A DNA stretch of 40,210 nucleotides, from contig DATKND010000049.1 of assembly GCA_035541475.1 (NCBI GenBank), positions 1-40,210 of the forward strand. The letters are read 5' to 3'. This DNA comes from DASUFZ01 sp035541475. Lineage in GTDB: Bacteria; Myxococcota_A; UBA9160; SMWR01. Shown one piece after another: positions 32,903-40,210 of this stretch. Under the pieces are notes generated by a model. That model ran no database searches. It was not told the origin of the DNA and was given only the letters and a program-made list of their open reading frames with translations. The position numbers and the translations under genes are program-made. The stretch's first letter is position 1, and each line of letters starts with the position of its first letter.

Positions 32903-34846
32903 ATGAGCGGCCGATCGGGAATCCGGGCTCTCGCTCTCGGATCGCTGGCGCTCGGACTCGTCCTCGCCGGGGTCGGCGCCCTCGCGCAGGATGACGCGCC
33001 TTCGACCGGCGGTGTGGACAACGCCTTAGAAGAGATGGGGATGCCCCCTGGGGAGGGCGGTCAGGCCGCCGCTCCGCAGGCTCCGCCGAGCGAGAGCGCC
33101 GCGCCGGCCGAGACCATCGCCGCCTGGAACTTGATGGAGGTCTGGGGCGAGCCGGCCGAATCGCTCGACGCGAAGGTCGCGCGCGTGCGCCGCGCCTCGC
33201 TCGAGGCCGGCGCGTGGAGCTTCGACCCGGCCGCGCGCGCGGTGCTAGGCGGCGACCTCGGCGGCGACGCGCTGGAGCGGGCACGGGCTGCCGTCGCGCT
33301 CGCGCCCGAGCTCCCGCTCGCGCACATGGAGCTCGCGCGGGCGCTGTGGCTGCACGCCGACGCGCCGATGGCGGCGATCCGCGCCTCGGAGGGCGCGATC
33401 CATGCGATCGCGACGCACCCCGAGGCGTCGCTCTGGTTCGCGGGCTCTGGCTTCTTCGTGCTCGCAATCGGTCTCTGCGCGGGCACGCTGATGCTGTGGG
33501 TGCTCGTCGCGCTGCGCGCGGCGCCGCACGCGGCGCACGACCTCGGTCATCTCGCGCCCGGCAATCCCCCCGCCTTCGCGCGCTTCGCGCTGCTGGCCGC
33601 GCTCGCGCTCGTGCCGCTCGCGGCGGGCGAGGGCGCCTTCGGCGTGGCGCTCGTGCTGCTCGCGCTCGGCATCGCCTACGGCGGCGTGCGACAGCGCGTG
33701 GTGTTGGTGCTGTCCGCCGCGACGCTCTGGGCCGCCCTCTACCCGATGGCGAGGATCTCCGCGGCGGCGCTCGAGGCCTTCCCGAACGACACGGTGGCGC
33801 GGGCGGCGTATTCGCTGTCGCAGGGCATGGCGTCGGCGGCGGACGTGATGCGGCTCGAGGCCGCGCAGAACGACCCGCTGGCGCTGCGCGCGATGGCGAT
33901 CGACGCGCGTCGCCGCGGCAACCTCGGCCGTGCCGACGCGCTCTACCAGCAGATCCTCGCGACGTCGTCCGGCGACGTCGCGGTGCTGAACAACGCCGCC
34001 AACGTGCGGCTCGCGCTCGGCCACATGGAGAGCGCGCTCGAGCTGTACGGCCGCGCGCTCGACGACAAGCAATCGGCGGTCGTGCTCTTCAATCTGTCGC
34101 AGGCCTACGGCCGCGGCTTCCGCGTCGACGAGCTGAATCGCTCGCTCGCCGACGCGCAGCGCGTCGACGGCGAGCTGATGGCCGAGCTGACCGCGCTCCA
34201 GCGCGTGCGCAACGACGACTTCCTCGTGGACCTGCCGCTCGACGTCTCGCTGCTCTGGCCGCGCGCGCTGGCTCCGGGCTCGGGCGAGGCGCTCGCCGCG
34301 TCGCTGCGCCGGCCCTTCGCGCCGGGGCGCCTCGCGAGCACGGAGGTGGACGGCGCGCGCGCGCTCGGCGCGGCGGCGGTGCTCGGCCTCGTGCTCGGGG
34401 CCTTCGTGCGCCGCTCCCGCAGCTGCTCGCGCTGCGGCTCGCGCATGTGCGTGCACTGCGAGACCGACTGGGCGAGCGCGCAGTGCCAGAGCTGCGACCT
34501 GCTCTTCAATCACCCGGAGCGCACCGATCGCGCGCTCCGCTTCGCGCGGCTCGAAGCGCTGCGCAAGCGCGACCGGCGCGTCGCGCGCGCCGCGACTGCC
34601 GTCTCTCTCTGCGTGCCGGGCGCCGCGGGCCTGCTCGCGAACCAGCCGCTGCACGCCTTCGCGGCGGTCGTCGGCGTGGGCGTCGCGGCCGCGTGTCTGG
34701 TCTGGCGCGACGGCGTGGTGCCGGACCCGCTGATCGCGGGCGCCGCCGCCCCGGCGTTCTTCGTCGGCGCCGCGGCGCTCTCGCTGCTCGTCGCCGCGGC
34801 CTCGCTGATCTCGTCGCTCGCGGCGCGGCGCGGAGGGGACGCGTGA
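32903..34846 (+). CDS. Membrane protein with TPR repeats and a cysteine-rich zinc-finger-like segment
   Basis: 647 residues; ATG with GGGGGG upstream. A signal peptide (about 1-29, ending GALAQ) is followed by a Pro/Ala stretch and TPR-like helices (about 95-165). Hydrophobic segments lie near 172-203, 220-260 and 262-290, then more TPR repeats (about 330-420: GNLGRADALYQQILA, ALGHMESALELYGRAL). After another membrane segment comes CSRCGSRMCVHCETDWASAQC..C, a cluster of cysteines like a B-box or zinc ribbon, and two C-terminal hydrophobic stretches. Similar TPR-plus-zinc proteins occur in Myxococcota without known function. It overlaps the DUF4388 gene by 4 nt. Confidence 0.7.
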   Translation: MSGRSGIRALALGSLALGLVLAGVGALAQDDAPSTGGVDNALEEMGMPPGEGGQAAAPQAPPSESAAPAETIAAWNLMEVWGEPAESLDAKVARVRRASLEAGAWSFDPAARAVLGGDLGGDALERARAAVALAPELPLAHMELARALWLHADAPMAAIRASEGAIHAIATHPEASLWFAGSGFFVLAIGLCAGTLMLWVLVALRAAPHAAHDLGHLAPGNPPAFARFALLAALALVPLAAGEGAFGVALVLLALGIAYGGVRQRVVLVLSAATLWAALYPMARISAAALEAFPNDTVARAAYSLSQGMASAADVMRLEAAQNDPLALRAMAIDARRRGNLGRADALYQQILATSSGDVAVLNNAANVRLALGHMESALELYGRALDDKQSAVVLFNLSQAYGRGFRVDELNRSLADAQRVDGELMAELTALQRVRNDDFLVDLPLDVSLLWPRALAPGSGEALAASLRRPFAPGRLASTEVDGARALGAAAVLGLVLGAFVRRSRSCSRCGSRMCVHCETDWASAQCQSCDLLFNHPERTDRALRFARLEALRKRDRRVARAATAVSLCVPGAAGLLANQPLHAFAAVVGVGVAAACLVWRDGVVPDPLIAGAAAPAFFVGAAALSLLVAAASLISSLAARRGGDA

Positions 34847-35958
34847 GCGTCGGGCTCTCGGGAAACCTGAAGGATTTCGGCCTCGCCGACGTCTTCCAGC
34901 TGATCGGGCAGCAGCGCAAGACCGGCGTGCTCGAGCTCCGCAGCAAGAAGTCGCGGGTGCAGCTCGTCTTCGATCGCGGCGCGGTGGTGTCGGCCGCTCC
35001 GGCCGGCGCGCGCGAGAGCGACGCCGATCCGCTCGCCGAGATGCTGGTGCGCTGTGGCCTGCTGACGCGCGAGCGCGCGGTCGCGGCCGCCGAGGCCTGC
35101 AAGGCGTCGGCGCAGCCGCTGGCCCGCGTGGTGGTCGACCGCGCCTGGATCGCGGCGCGCGAGCTCGCGCGCGTCCAGGACGTGCTCACGCGCGACACCA
35201 TCTTCGACGTGCTGCGCTGGACGCAGGGCTCCTTCGACTTCCTGGCGCGGCCGGTCGAGCACGAGCGCGATCCCGCGTCGCTGCTCGGCGCCGAGCAGAT
35301 CCTGATGGACGGCCTGCGCATGCTCGACGAGTGGCGCGAGCTCGTGACCCGCGTGCCGGCCGACGCGACCGTGTTCGCGCGCGTCGGCACTCTCGAAAGC
35401 TACACGCAGAAGTCGGGCGAGGAGTCGCCCGCGCGACAGGAGGCGGCGCGCCGCCTGTTCGGGCTGATCGACGGTCGCCTCTCGATGCGGCGCGTGATCG
35501 ACCTCGCGCTCGTCGGCAACTTCGAAGGCCTGCGCATCTTCACGGGGCTCCAGGAGGCGCACGCGATCGAGGCCGTGCGCATCGCCGGCGGATCCGCGGC
35601 GGGTCTACGCAGCGGCTTCTCGATCGCGCCGTTCCTGAAAGGCGTCGCGGCCAGCGTGATCCCGCTCGCGCTGCTCGCGGGCGCGGTCTGGCTCGCGGCT
35701 GAGCACCCGGAGCCCGCGGCGCCCGCGCACCCGATCGTGCGCAGCTCGCTCGAGTCTCTGCGCGAGGGCCATGCGACCCGGCGACTGTCCGCGGCGGTCG
35801 ACACCTACCGGCTGCTCGACGGCCGCTTCCCCGACAGCCTCGAGGCGCTCGCGCGCCGCGGTGTCGTCGGCGCCGACGCGTTGGCGGCCCCCGAGGGCCG
35901 ACCCTACTATTCGGCCCTTCGCGCCGATGGGCTGATCCTGCTCGCTCCAGAGCACTGA
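34843..35958 (+). CDS. DUF4388 (PATAN) protein with membrane anchor and pilin-G-like C-terminus
   Basis: 371 residues, GTG start with GGAGGGG. Residues 1-150 are DUF4388 (SGNLKDFGLADVFQLIGQQRKTGVLEL). Residues 150-255 continue with a helical region (DGRLSMRRVIDLALVGNFEG). A membrane segment lies near 264-284. The last 70 residues, presumably outside the membrane, read AAVDTYRLLDGRFPDSLEAL..PYYSALRADG, like the C-terminal half of type II secretion pseudopilin G but with no pilin N-helix. It may be a membrane signalling protein linked to pilus or secretion machinery. Partner is the TPR gene upstream. Confidence 0.7.
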   Translation: MSVGLSGNLKDFGLADVFQLIGQQRKTGVLELRSKKSRVQLVFDRGAVVSAAPAGARESDADPLAEMLVRCGLLTRERAVAAAEACKASAQPLARVVVDRAWIAARELARVQDVLTRDTIFDVLRWTQGSFDFLARPVEHERDPASLLGAEQILMDGLRMLDEWRELVTRVPADATVFARVGTLESYTQKSGEESPARQEAARRLFGLIDGRLSMRRVIDLALVGNFEGLRIFTGLQEAHAIEAVRIAGGSAAGLRSGFSIAPFLKGVAASVIPLALLAGAVWLAAEHPEPAAPAHPIVRSSLESLREGHATRRLSAAVDTYRLLDGRFPDSLEALARRGVVGADALAAPEGRPYYSALRADGLILLAPEH

Positions 35959-35977
35959 CGACGCGCGAGGTCCTCCA

Positions 35978-37012
35978 CTGAGCCGAGACGCCACGACCCG
36001 CCGCACCCTGGTCTTCGACGACAACTCCACTGCGGCCGCTCTCTACGGCGAAGGCGATCGGCACCTGCGCATCCTCGAGCGAGAGCTCGGCGTCGACGCG
36101 CGCGCGCGCGGCAACGAGGTCCGGCTCGTCGGGACGGATGCGCAGGTCGACGTCGCGCGCCGCGTGCTCGAGCAGCTCTACGGCGTGCTGCGCGGAGGCG
36201 ACCCGGTCGGCGCGCGCGACGTGCAGGAGGCGATCCGCATGCTCGCAGCCGAGCCGCAGACGGATCTGCGCGACGTCTACGAGGACGTGCTCGCCGACGT
36301 CGGCGCGCGCCGGCGCATCACTGCCAAGACGCTCGCGCAGCGGCACTACGTCGACCTGATGCGCAAGCGCGACGTCGTCTTCGCCGTGGGTCCGGCGGGC
36401 ACCGGCAAGACCTACCTGGCGATGGCGATGGCGATCGCGGCGCTGAACCGCCACGAGGTCGCGCGCGTGGTGCTGACGCGTCCGGCCGTCGAGGCGGGCG
36501 AGAAGCTCGGCTATCTCCCCGGCACGATGGCCGAGAAGGTGAATCCCTATCTGCGGCCGCTCTACGACGCGCTCGGCGACATGATGGACTTCGAGAAGAC
36601 GGTGCGGCTGATGGAGCGCGGCGTGATCGAGGTGGCGCCGCTCGCCTTCATGCGCGGCCGCACCTTGAACGACGCCTTCGTGATCCTCGACGAGGCGCAG
36701 AACACGACCAGCGAGCAGATGAAGATGTTCCTGACGCGGCTCGGCTTCGAGAGCAAGGCCGTCGTGACCGGCGATGTCACGCAGACCGACCTGCCCGCGG
36801 ACAAGACCAGCGGCCTGGTGGAGGCGCTCTCGCTGCTGCGCGGAGTCGAGGGCATCGGCTTCATGGAGTTCAGCGAGCGCGACGTCGTGCGACACCCGCT
36901 GGTGCAGGCGATCATCCGCGCCTACGACCGGCGCCGGGCGCCCGGCGGAGACTCCGGCGCGCCGCCGGCGGCACCCGACGACGCCGGGAACGCGGGGCCC
37001 GCCGGCGCATGA
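35978..37012 (+). CDS. phoH: PhoH-like ATPase, CTG start codon
   Basis: 344 residues. The family N-terminus (RRTLVFDDNSTAAALYGEG, RGNEVRLVG) is encoded from about 35999, but between the in-frame stop at 35933 and GTG 36164 there is no ATG, GTG or TTG. The CTG at 35978 has CGAGG 7 nt before it and is the best start. Starting at 36164 would lose about 60 conserved residues. Walker A GPAGTGKT is at 138-145 and Walker B FVILDEAQ at 234-241. PhoH/YbeZ partners YbeY in RNA and ribosome maintenance; ybeY overlaps its stop. Confidence 0.85.
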   Translation: MSRDATTRRTLVFDDNSTAAALYGEGDRHLRILERELGVDARARGNEVRLVGTDAQVDVARRVLEQLYGVLRGGDPVGARDVQEAIRMLAAEPQTDLRDVYEDVLADVGARRRITAKTLAQRHYVDLMRKRDVVFAVGPAGTGKTYLAMAMAIAALNRHEVARVVLTRPAVEAGEKLGYLPGTMAEKVNPYLRPLYDALGDMMDFEKTVRLMERGVIEVAPLAFMRGRTLNDAFVILDEAQNTTSEQMKMFLTRLGFESKAVVTGDVTQTDLPADKTSGLVEALSLLRGVEGIGFMEFSERDVVRHPLVQAIIRAYDRRRAPGGDSGAPPAAPDDAGNAGPAGA

Positions 37013-37443
37013 CGGTCCGGCTCTCGGGGCGGCGCGGGCTGCCCCGGCTGGACCGGCCGCTCCTGCGGCGGCGCGCGGCGGGCGTCCTGCGCGCGCTCGA
37101 CCTCGCCGGCGCGGAGCTCTCGATCCGGCTCGTCGACGACCGCGAGATGTCCCGGCTGAACCTCCAGCACCGCGGCCGCAAGGGTCCGACCGACGTGCTC
37201 TCCTTCTCGCTCTGCGAGGGGCCACACGCCGCGCGCCGCGGCGAGCTGCTCGGCGACGTCGTGATCTCGCTCGACACCGCCGCGCGACAAGCGCGGCGCG
37301 ACCGCCGCCCGCTCGAGCGTGAGGTGCTGCGCCTGCTCGTGCACGGCGCGCTCCACCTGGTCGGACACGACCACGTGCGCGCCGGCGAGCGGCGTCGGAT
37401 GCGCGCGGAGGAGCGGCGCCTGCTCCGCGCGGTGAGCGCTTGA
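37009..37443 (+). CDS. ybeY: Endoribonuclease YbeY
   Basis: 144 residues; ATG overlaps the phoH stop. Zinc-dependent RNase for 16S rRNA 3' maturation and ribosome quality control. The metal motif HGALHLVGHDH gives H112, H116 and H122. GPTDVLSFSL and LLGDVVISL are the other family signatures. Position between phoH and lnt is as in Escherichia coli (ybeZ-ybeY-...-lnt). Confidence 0.95.
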   Translation: MTVRLSGRRGLPRLDRPLLRRRAAGVLRALDLAGAELSIRLVDDREMSRLNLQHRGRKGPTDVLSFSLCEGPHAARRGELLGDVVISLDTAARQARRDRRPLEREVLRLLVHGALHLVGHDHVRAGERRRMRAEERRLLRAVSA

Positions 37444-39008
37444 GCCGCGGCCGGCGCGCCGCGCTCTGCGCGGGCTACGCGGCGGCCACCTTCCTGGCCT
37501 TCCCGTTCCCGCTCGCCGGGCGCGTGATCGACCTCGGCCTCGTCTTCGCGTACGTGGCGCCCGCGCTGCTCCTGCTCGCGCTGCGGGGCCTCGCGCCGCG
37601 AGCCGCCGCGCGGTGGGCCGCGGGCGCGAGCCTCGTCGCCCACACGCTCGTGTGGCACTGGATCTACGTGGTGACGGTCGTCTACGGGCACGCGCCGGTC
37701 GCCGTCGGCGTGCTGGCGCCGGCGCTGCTCGCGGTCTACCCGGCGCTCTTCGCCGCCGCGTTCGGCGCGGCCTTTGCCGCGCTGGAGGGTCGCGGCCTCG
37801 CGGGCCCCTTCGCCGTCGCAGCGCTGTGGACCGCGCTCTACGACCACGCGCGCTCCTTCGTCTTGACGGGCTTTCCCTGGGCCACGCTCGGCTACGCGCA
37901 GCACTGGAACTTCGCGTTGCTGCCGCTCGCGGGCTTCGCCGGCGTGTACGGGCTCTCGTTCGTCAGCGCGCTCGGCGGCGCCGGGCTCGCGGAGCTCGCG
38001 CGCCGGCGCTGGCGCGCCGCCGCGCTGGCCTTCGCCGGTGTCGCGCTCGCGCACGCCGCGGGGCTCGCGCTCGGCGCAGCGGCGAAGCCGGCGTCGGGAG
38101 AGCCGATCCGCGTCGCGGTCCTCCAGGGCAACATCGACCAGGGCGTCAAGTGGAGCGAGGCCTGGCGCGAGCGGACCTTCCAGATCTACGCGGATCTGAC
38201 GCGCGAGGCGGCCCGACGCGGCGCGCGCATCGTGGTCTGGCCGGAGACCGCGGTGCCGGGCGCGCTCGAGGCCGAGCCCTCACTCGCGGCGTCGCTGCGC
38301 GCGCTGGCGCGCGAGACGCGCGCCTGGCTCGTGGTCGGCGGCGTCGGTCTCGAGCTCTCGCCGGACGGCGCGCGCGCGATCCACTTCTACGACAGTGCCT
38401 TCGTCGTCGCGGACGACGGCTCCACGCGCGACCGCTACGACAAGACGCACCTTGTCCCCTTCGGCGAGTACGTGCCGCTGCGCGATCTCTTCGGCGTCTT
38501 CGTCAGCAGCGTCGCGAGCGGGATCGCGCCGGCCGACGTCGCGCCGGGCGAGCGCGTGCGGAGCGTGCGCGTGTCGCCGGACGGTGACGGCGGCTTCCCC
38601 GTCGGCGCGGCCGTCTGCTACGAGCTCCTCTTCCCCGATCTGATGCGCCGGTTCGCCGCCGACGGCGCCGAGATCCTGCTCGGCATGACCAACGACGCGT
38701 GGTACGGGAAGACAGGCGCGCCCTATCAGTTCCTCGCGATCACCGCGCTGCGCTCGGCCGAGACGGGGCTCTGGACCGCACGCGCCGCCAATACCGGCGT
38801 GTCGGCCTTCATCGACGGCTCGGGACGCGTCCGCGAGCAGACGCCGATCTTCGAGACCGCGCTGCTCGTGGCGGACGTGCCGCGCCACACGGACCCCGTG
38901 CGCGCGACCTTCTACGTGCGCCACGGCGATCTCTTCGCGGGGCTCTGCTGGCTCGGGTCTGCCGCGCTGCTCGTCCGGGCGCGCTTCGTGCGCGGCCGTC
39001 GCCGATGA
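37440..39008 (+). CDS. lnt: Apolipoprotein N-acyltransferase
   Basis: 522 residues from a TTG overlapping the ybeY stop. Adds the third acyl chain to outer-membrane lipoproteins. About seven hydrophobic segments come first (1-215). The nitrilase-type domain has the catalytic triad Glu269 in VVWPETAVPG, Lys335 in YDKTHLVPFGEY and Cys393 in AVCYELLFPD. Family motifs FPWATLGYAQ and NDAWYGKTGAP are present. It completes the envelope set with lptE and the Cys18 lipoprotein. Confidence 0.95.
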   Translation: MSRGRRAALCAGYAAATFLAFPFPLAGRVIDLGLVFAYVAPALLLLALRGLAPRAAARWAAGASLVAHTLVWHWIYVVTVVYGHAPVAVGVLAPALLAVYPALFAAAFGAAFAALEGRGLAGPFAVAALWTALYDHARSFVLTGFPWATLGYAQHWNFALLPLAGFAGVYGLSFVSALGGAGLAELARRRWRAAALAFAGVALAHAAGLALGAAAKPASGEPIRVAVLQGNIDQGVKWSEAWRERTFQIYADLTREAARRGARIVVWPETAVPGALEAEPSLAASLRALARETRAWLVVGGVGLELSPDGARAIHFYDSAFVVADDGSTRDRYDKTHLVPFGEYVPLRDLFGVFVSSVASGIAPADVAPGERVRSVRVSPDGDGGFPVGAAVCYELLFPDLMRRFAADGAEILLGMTNDAWYGKTGAPYQFLAITALRSAETGLWTARAANTGVSAFIDGSGRVREQTPIFETALLVADVPRHTDPVRATFYVRHGDLFAGLCWLGSAALLVRARFVRGRRR

Positions 39009-39056
39009 GTGAGACTCCACGCCCTGGCGCGAGCCGCGGGGGAGGGTGAGGAGGCG

Positions 39057-40200
39057 ATGACGGTTCAAGGACCGCCTGCGGTCGAAGCGCACGAGCTGGT
39101 ACTGCGCCTGCGGCGCCTGCGCGAGCGCGTGGACGAGCTCCGGGGGCGTCTTTGACGTCGAAGGCCTGCGCGCGCGACACGCGGAGCTCGAGGCGCGCTC
39201 TGCCGATCCCGCGCTCTGGAACGACCGCGAGCGGGCCGAGTCGCTGCTGAAGGAGAAGAGCCGGCTCGACCGCGAGCTCTCGACCTGGACCCGCTTCGGC
39301 GCCGCGCTCGACGACGTCGAGGCGCTCGTCGAGCTCGGCGCGGAGGCCTCCGACGCCGAGGCGCTCGCCGAGGCGCAGCAGCAGCTCGGCGAGACCGAGT
39401 CGGCGCTCGAGGACGCGGAGCTCCGCACCCTGCTCGGCGGCGAGCACGACGCCGGCAACGCGATCGTGTCGATCAACGCGGGCGCCGGCGGGACCGACGC
39501 CTGCGACTGGGCCGAGATGCTCTTGCGCATGTACCTCCGCTGGGCGGAGAAGAAGGGCTACACCACGGAGATCCTGGACCTCCAGTCGGGCGACGAGGCG
39601 GGCGTGCGCGGCGTGACCTTCACGGTCGCGGGCGACTACGCCTATGGCTATCTGAAAGCGGAGGAGGGCGTCCACCGGCTGGTGCGCATCTCGCCCTTCG
39701 ACTCGCAGGCGCGCCGTCACACCGCCTTCGCCAGCCTGTCGGTCTTCCCGGAGATCGACGAGGACATCGAGATCGAGATCGACGAGAACGATCTGCGCGT
39801 CGACACCTATCGCGCGGGCGGGGCCGGCGGCCAGCACGTCAACAAGACCGACTCCGCCGTGCGCCTCACGCACCTGCCGACCGGCATCGTCGTGCAGTGT
39901 CAGAACGAGCGCAGCCAGCACAAGAACCGGTCGTCTGCGATGAAGGTGCTGCGCGCGCGGCTCTACGAGCGCGCGCGTCAAGAGCACGAGGAGAAGCTCG
40001 CGAAGCTCTCCGGCGAGAAGCGCCAGATCGAGTTCGGCAGCCAGATCCGCTCCTACACGCTGCACCCGCAGCAGCGCGTGAAGGACCACCGCACCCAGCT
40101 CGAGCTCGGCAACGTGGACGCCGTGCTCGAGGGCGATCTCGACCGCTTCATCCGAGCGACCCTGCTCCAGCGCGCGAGCGCGCCCGGGGAGAAGGCATGA
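39057..40200 (+). CDS. prfB: Peptide chain release factor 2, made by programmed +1 frameshift
   Basis: 380 residues when read across the shift. The first 32 codons run from ATG 39057 (GAGGAGG upstream) to a TGA at 39153-39155; the frame then moves +1 and continues DVEGLRARHAELE to the stop at 40198. The tripeptide SPF (212-214) marks RF2, which reads UGA and UAA. GGQ (257-259) in GGAGGQHVNKT catalyses peptide release. This is the known autoregulatory frameshift, not an error: low RF2 lets the ribosome pause at UGA and shift. The stop overlaps the next start by 4 nt. Coordinates include the skipped base T39153. Confidence 0.95.
39141..39156 (+). promoter_or_regulatory. prfB programmed +1 frameshift site
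   Basis: CGGGGGCGTCTTTGAC corresponds to the classical RF2 site AGGGGGTATCTTTGAC. The GGGGG acts as an internal ribosome-binding-like spur three bases before CTT. CTT is the slippery codon, and the in-frame TGA followed by C is a weak stop. It lowers RF2 output when RF2 is plentiful. Confidence 0.94.
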
Positions 40201-40210
40201 GCCAGGCCGA
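40197..40210 (+). CDS. Start of the next gene, cut by the window edge
   Basis: An ATG at 40197 overlaps the prfB stop in the same 4-nt style as its neighbours and has GGGGAGAAGG just upstream. Only the first four codons (MSQA) and two bases of the fifth are present. lysS often follows prfB, but nothing here proves it. Confidence 0.4.

Noticed and set aside
39153..39155. prfB as a pseudogene broken by an early TGA
   Set aside because: The stop lies inside the classical CTT-TGA-C frameshift site and the downstream frame is intact.
1..40210. CRISPR arrays, insertion sequences, rRNA genes
   Set aside because: No regularly spaced repeats, transposase-like proteins or rRNA segments were seen; the few repeats are two or three copies of intergenic motifs.

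Overview
The window is a very GC-rich bacterial chromosome segment with tightly packed genes, many stop/start overlaps and frequent GTG or TTG starts. It codes almost entirely on the + strand. The pilA-pilG-pilH-pilI-pilD order matches the Myxococcus xanthus pil locus. With the chemosensory operon, the HEAT and DUF4388 proteins and LptE, this points to a Gram-negative of the former Deltaproteobacteria (Myxococcota or a related phylum). The lineage is inferred from gene order and style; there is no rRNA in the window.

Layout. 1-2682 (minus): a membrane protein fused to a spermidine-synthase-like domain, cut by the window edge. 2683-7869: type IV pilus block with a consensus sigma-54 promoter, two tandem prepilins separated by a strong hairpin, PilG/H/I-like proteins and the prepilin peptidase PilD. 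7932-8005: tRNA-Gln(CTG). 8073-11286: yceD-rpmF-fabD-acpP-fabF. 11317-13050: a single reading frame that fuses ribose-5-phosphate isomerase B to serine hydroxymethyltransferase. 13143-16273: nrdR-ribD-ribH-nusB and a stand-alone peptidase M17 N-terminal domain. 16343-18064: DUF4388 protein with a receiver-like domain lacking its phospho-aspartate. 18217-30696: an eleven-gene chemosensory operon (receiver, CheA, two CheW, zinc-ribbon/receiver, HEAT repeat, CheR, CheB, GAF, CheY, multi-membrane-span MCP). 30852-32699: lptE, holA and, convergent, rpsT. 32903-35958: TPR/membrane/zinc-finger protein and a DUF4388 protein with a pilin-G-like tail. 35978-40200: phoH, ybeY, lnt and prfB, the last with the classical +1 frameshift site; 40197 begins another gene.

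How the parts may work together. The pilus genes, the chemosensory operon and the two DUF4388 (PATAN) proteins could form one surface-motility or surface-sensing module. Housekeeping blocks (lipid, riboflavin, translation, outer-membrane assembly) lie between them. Three promoter-like sites sharing TCA...AA-N11/12-GCCGAT precede exactly the two DUF4388 transcription units and the chemosensory operon. They resemble sigma-28 (FliA) promoters and suggest co-regulation.

The observations most worth following are the RpiB-GlyA fusion, the chemosensory operon with its sigma-28-like sites, the DUF4388 proteins, the pilin pair with its hairpin, the inverted 33-nt repeats around rpsT, and the CTG start of phoH.
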